This document shows, piece by piece, positions 40,375 to 43,049 of a stretch of DNA of 43,049 nt (position 1 is its first letter; each line of letters opens with the position of its first letter). A program made the translations under genes and the position numbers. The notes under the pieces were generated by a model, which saw only the letters and a list, made by a program, of their open reading frames with translations, made no database searches and was not told the DNA's origin. The stretch is taken from the NCBI RefSeq assembly GCF_030682935.1, contig NZ_JAUXNA010000156.1, positions 1-43,049 on the forward strand, written 5' to 3'. The DNA comes from Polaromonas sp. Lineage in GTDB: Bacteria; Pseudomonadota; Gammaproteobacteria; Burkholderiales; Burkholderiaceae_C.

Positions 40375-43049
40375 ATGCTTTTACCTTCACTCGTTTCCGG
40401 CAAACGCTACACCCTGCCCCAGCCCGCTGGCTCTGCCGATGCTTTGCTGCTGGCCCGTCTGGGGCAACGCGAAAAGGCCGCCGGCAAAGTCACGGCCATC
40501 ATCACCTCGGACGCCACCACCGCCCAGCGCCTGATGGACGAGATCGCGTTTTTTGCACCCGACTTGCGCTGCGCCCTGTTTCCCGATTGGGAGACGCTGC
40601 CCTACGACACCTTTTCGCCGCACCAGGACCTGATCAGCGAACGGCTGGCAACCCTGTGGCGCATCCAGCAGCGCGACAAGGAAACCGGCGCGGATGTGGT
40701 CATCATGCCGGCCACCACCGCCCTCTACCGGCTGGCGCCGCCCAGCTTTCTGGCGGGCTACACCTTCGAGTTCAAGGTCAAGCAAAAGCTCGACGAAGCA
40801 CGCCTGAAGGCCCAATTAACGCTGGCAGGCTACAGCCATGTCACGCAGGTGGTCAGCCCGGGCGAATACGCGGTGCGCGGCGGGCTGATTGACCTCTTTC
40901 CCATGGGCTCGCTGGTGCCGTACCGGGTTGACTTGTTTGACGACGAGATTGACAGCATCCGCACCTTTGACCCTGACAGCCAGCGCAGCCTGTACCCCGT
41001 GCCCGAAGTGCGGCTGCTACCGGGCCGCGAATTCCCGATGGACGACGACGCGCGCGCCAAATTTCGCAGCCGCTGGCGCGAACTGCTGGCGGGCGACCCG
41101 ACCAAAAGCCGCATCTATAAAGACGTGGGCAATGGCGTGGCCACCGCTGGCATCGAGTATTACCTTCCGCTGTTTTTTGAAGAAACCGCCACGGTGTTTG
41201 ACTACCTCGGCCAGGACGCGTCGCGCGCCACGGTGGTCCTGCACGGCGACCTCGAACCGGCGTTTCAGCGCTTCTGGCAAGACACCAAAGACCGCTACCG
41301 GCTGGTGAAGGACGCGCCCGACCGCCCGGCGCTGCCGCCCGAGTCGCTGTTTTTAAGCACCGAGCAGTTCTACGCGCGCGCCAACGACTACGCCCAACTG
41401 GCGCTGCGCGGCAGCATCGAAGACGTGGCCGACAACGCCCAGTTCCAGAAACTCGGTGAAATGGCCGTGGTGCGCGGCGCCGAAGACCCGCTGGCCCGCT
41501 TCAAGAGCCATGCGCGCAATAGCGCCCACCGCGTGCTGCTGCTGGCCGAAAGCGATGGCCGGCGCGAAAGCCTGCTTGACTTTCTGCGCGCCAGCAACGT
41601 CAGCCCGCCCGCGTTTGATTCACTGGAGGACTTTCAGAAGAGCCGCGAGCCGCTGGGCATTGCCACGTCTTCCCTGAACACCGGCTTTAGCTGGCTGGAA
41701 GAAGGCATTGACTTTGTCACCGAGACCGAACTGTTCGCCGCCGGCGTCACGCTGCGCCGCCGCAACAAAAAGCAGGAACGCGTCAGCGACGTCGAAGCGC
41801 TGATCAAGGACCTGTCCGAACTCAACGTGGGCGACCCGGTGGTTCACAGCGCCCACGGCATTGGCCGCTACCGGGGTTTGGTCAACCTGGACCTGGGCGA
41901 GAAAAATGCCGACGGCACGCCGTCGTTGCAGGAATTTCTGCACCTCGAATATGCCGACAAAGCCACGCTGTACGTGCCAGTCAGCCAGCTGCATTTAATC
42001 AGCCGCTACACCGGCGTGAGTGCCGAAGAGGCCCCGCTGCACCGGCTCGGCAGCGGCCAGTGGGAAAAAGCCAAGCGCAAGGCCGCCGAGCAGATCCGCG
42101 ACTCCGCCGCCGAACTGCTCAATATCTACGCCCGCCGCGCAGCGCGCGAAGGCCATGCGTTTCGCTACTCCCCTGGCGACTACGAAACCTTTGCCAACGA
42201 TTTCGGCTTTGATGAAACCGCCGACCAGCTGGCCGCCATTCATGCGGTGATCCAGGACATGATCAGCCCGCGCCCGATGGACCGTCTGATCTGCGGCGAC
42301 GTGGGTTTCGGCAAAACCGAAGTCGCCCTGCGAGCCGCCTTCATTGCCATCACCGGCGGCAAGCAGGTCGCCTTGCTGGCGCCCACCACGCTGCTGGCCG
42401 AGCAGCATTACCAGACGCTGGTGGACCGATTTGCCAAGTGGCCCGTCAAGGTGGCCGAGATGAGCCGCTTCCGATCCGGCAAGGAAATCAGCGCCGCCAT
42501 CAAGGGCCTGGCTGACGGCACCGTGGACATCGTGGTCGGCACGCACAAGCTGCTGAGCAAGGACGTGAAGTTCCAGCGGCTGGGCCTCTTGATCATTGAC
42601 GAGGAGCACCGCTTTGGCGTGCGCCATAAAGAGGCCATGAAAGCCATGCGCGCCGAAGTCGATGTGCTGACGCTGACCGCCACGCCTATTCCGCGCACGC
42701 TGGGCATGGCGCTGGAAGGCCTGCGCGACCTCAGCGTGATTGCCACCGCACCGCAGCGCCGGCTGGCCATCAAGACCTTTGTGCGCAGCGAAAGCAACGG
42801 CGTGATCCGCGAAGCCGTGCTGCGCGAATTGAAACGCGGCGGGCAGGTTTATTTTCTGCACAACGAAGTCGAAACCATTCAAAACCGGCGCCAGAAGCTC
42901 GAAGAACTGCTGCCCGAAGCCCGCATTGCCGTGGCCCACGGGCAGATGCCCGAGCGCGAACTGGAGCGCGTGATGAAGGACTTCGTGGCCCAGCGCTACA
43001 ACCTGCTGCTGTGCTCCACCATCATTGAAACCGGCATTGACGTGCCGAC
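40375..43049 (+). CDS. mfd: Transcription-repair coupling factor Mfd (3' end beyond window)
   Basis: ATP-dependent translocase that removes stalled RNA polymerase and recruits UvrA/UvrB. The first 891 codons, from ATG at 40375, are present and the frame is open to the edge; complete proteins are about 1150 residues. The N-terminal UvrB-like part has PDWETLPYDTFSPHQDLISE and VSPGEYAVRGGLIDLFP. The RNA-polymerase-interacting domain starts LNVGDPVVHSAHGIGRYRGL. The helicase motor shows Walker A in CGDVGFGKTEVALRAAF, APTTLLAEQHY, DEEH in IIDEEHRFGV, TATPIPRTLGMAL, and motif VI region CSTIIETGIDVP at the edge. It is divergent from ispD. Confidence 0.96.
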   Translation, partial: MLLPSLVSGKRYTLPQPAGSADALLLARLGQREKAAGKVTAIITSDATTAQRLMDEIAFFAPDLRCALFPDWETLPYDTFSPHQDLISERLATLWRIQQRDKETGADVVIMPATTALYRLAPPSFLAGYTFEFKVKQKLDEARLKAQLTLAGYSHVTQVVSPGEYAVRGGLIDLFPMGSLVPYRVDLFDDEIDSIRTFDPDSQRSLYPVPEVRLLPGREFPMDDDARAKFRSRWRELLAGDPTKSRIYKDVGNGVATAGIEYYLPLFFEETATVFDYLGQDASRATVVLHGDLEPAFQRFWQDTKDRYRLVKDAPDRPALPPESLFLSTEQFYARANDYAQLALRGSIEDVADNAQFQKLGEMAVVRGAEDPLARFKSHARNSAHRVLLLAESDGRRESLLDFLRASNVSPPAFDSLEDFQKSREPLGIATSSLNTGFSWLEEGIDFVTETELFAAGVTLRRRNKKQERVSDVEALIKDLSELNVGDPVVHSAHGIGRYRGLVNLDLGEKNADGTPSLQEFLHLEYADKATLYVPVSQLHLISRYTGVSAEEAPLHRLGSGQWEKAKRKAAEQIRDSAAELLNIYARRAAREGHAFRYSPGDYETFANDFGFDETADQLAAIHAVIQDMISPRPMDRLICGDVGFGKTEVALRAAFIAITGGKQVALLAPTTLLAEQHYQTLVDRFAKWPVKVAEMSRFRSGKEISAAIKGLADGTVDIVVGTHKLLSKDVKFQRLGLLIIDEEHRFGVRHKEAMKAMRAEVDVLTLTATPIPRTLGMALEGLRDLSVIATAPQRRLAIKTFVRSESNGVIREAVLRELKRGGQVYFLHNEVETIQNRRQKLEELLPEARIAVAHGQMPERELERVMKDFVAQRYNLLLCSTIIETGIDVP

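Noticed and set aside
1-43049. CRISPR array, insertion sequence, prophage or defence island
   Set aside because: No regularly spaced direct repeats, transposase or integrase motifs, terminal inverted repeats or phage genes were seen. The window is almost entirely core genes.

Overview
The window is a housekeeping stretch of a GC-rich betaproteobacterium. I infer Comamonadaceae, Polaromonas/Rhodoferax-like, from the gene order, the PHB regulator PhaR with a 3-hydroxybutyrate dehydrogenase, a monofunctional RelA, and a short interspersed repeat I associate with that family. The assignment rests on reading alone.

Layout. 1-198 is the 3' end of an unrecognised gene with a Gly/Ser/Pro-rich repetitive tail. 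457-15681 (minus strand, read right to left) is the translation and envelope cluster rpsB, tsf, pyrH, frr, uppS, cdsA, dxr, rseP, bamA, skp, lpxD, fabZ, lpxA, lpxB, rnhB and a SpoU-type RNA methyltransferase. Genes are packed with overlaps of a few bases; a strong hairpin separates rpsB from tsf. It covers protein synthesis, UMP synthesis, isoprenoid and undecaprenyl carriers, CDP-diacylglycerol, outer-membrane protein assembly and lipid A.

15839-20158 (plus) holds an amidase fused in frame to a DadA-like FAD oxidoreductase, then the NAD(P)HX repair enzyme. 20161-23086 (minus) holds a YggT membrane protein and RNase R, whose frame has no usual start codon in the expected place. Then come tRNA-Leu(CAG) with terminator, rimO, phaR, tRNA-Val(GAC), relA and an alpha/beta hydrolase, the last divergent from bdhA. 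30238-32181 is an FAD oxidoreductase/N-formylglutamate amidohydrolase pair. 32445-33038 is a small outer-membrane barrel gene, followed by the decayed remains of a PACE efflux gene. 33390-35995 holds a phosphoesterase, a diacylglycerol-kinase-like gene and a SIMPL protein. After about 550 bases without a clear gene come ompR-envZ, then ispF and ispD on the other strand, then mfd, which runs off the right edge.

No CRISPR, insertion sequence, prophage or defence system is visible. The most interesting structure not explained by genes is a family of about 40-60 base interspersed repeats, several lying in frame inside conserved genes (RNA methyltransferase, dadA part, nnr, FAD oxidoreductase, 3' end of ispF). 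Next are the amidase-DadA fusion, where removal of one T from a T6 run would restore an ordinary ATGA-coupled gene pair, and the RNase R start, where ATC stands where ATG is expected.
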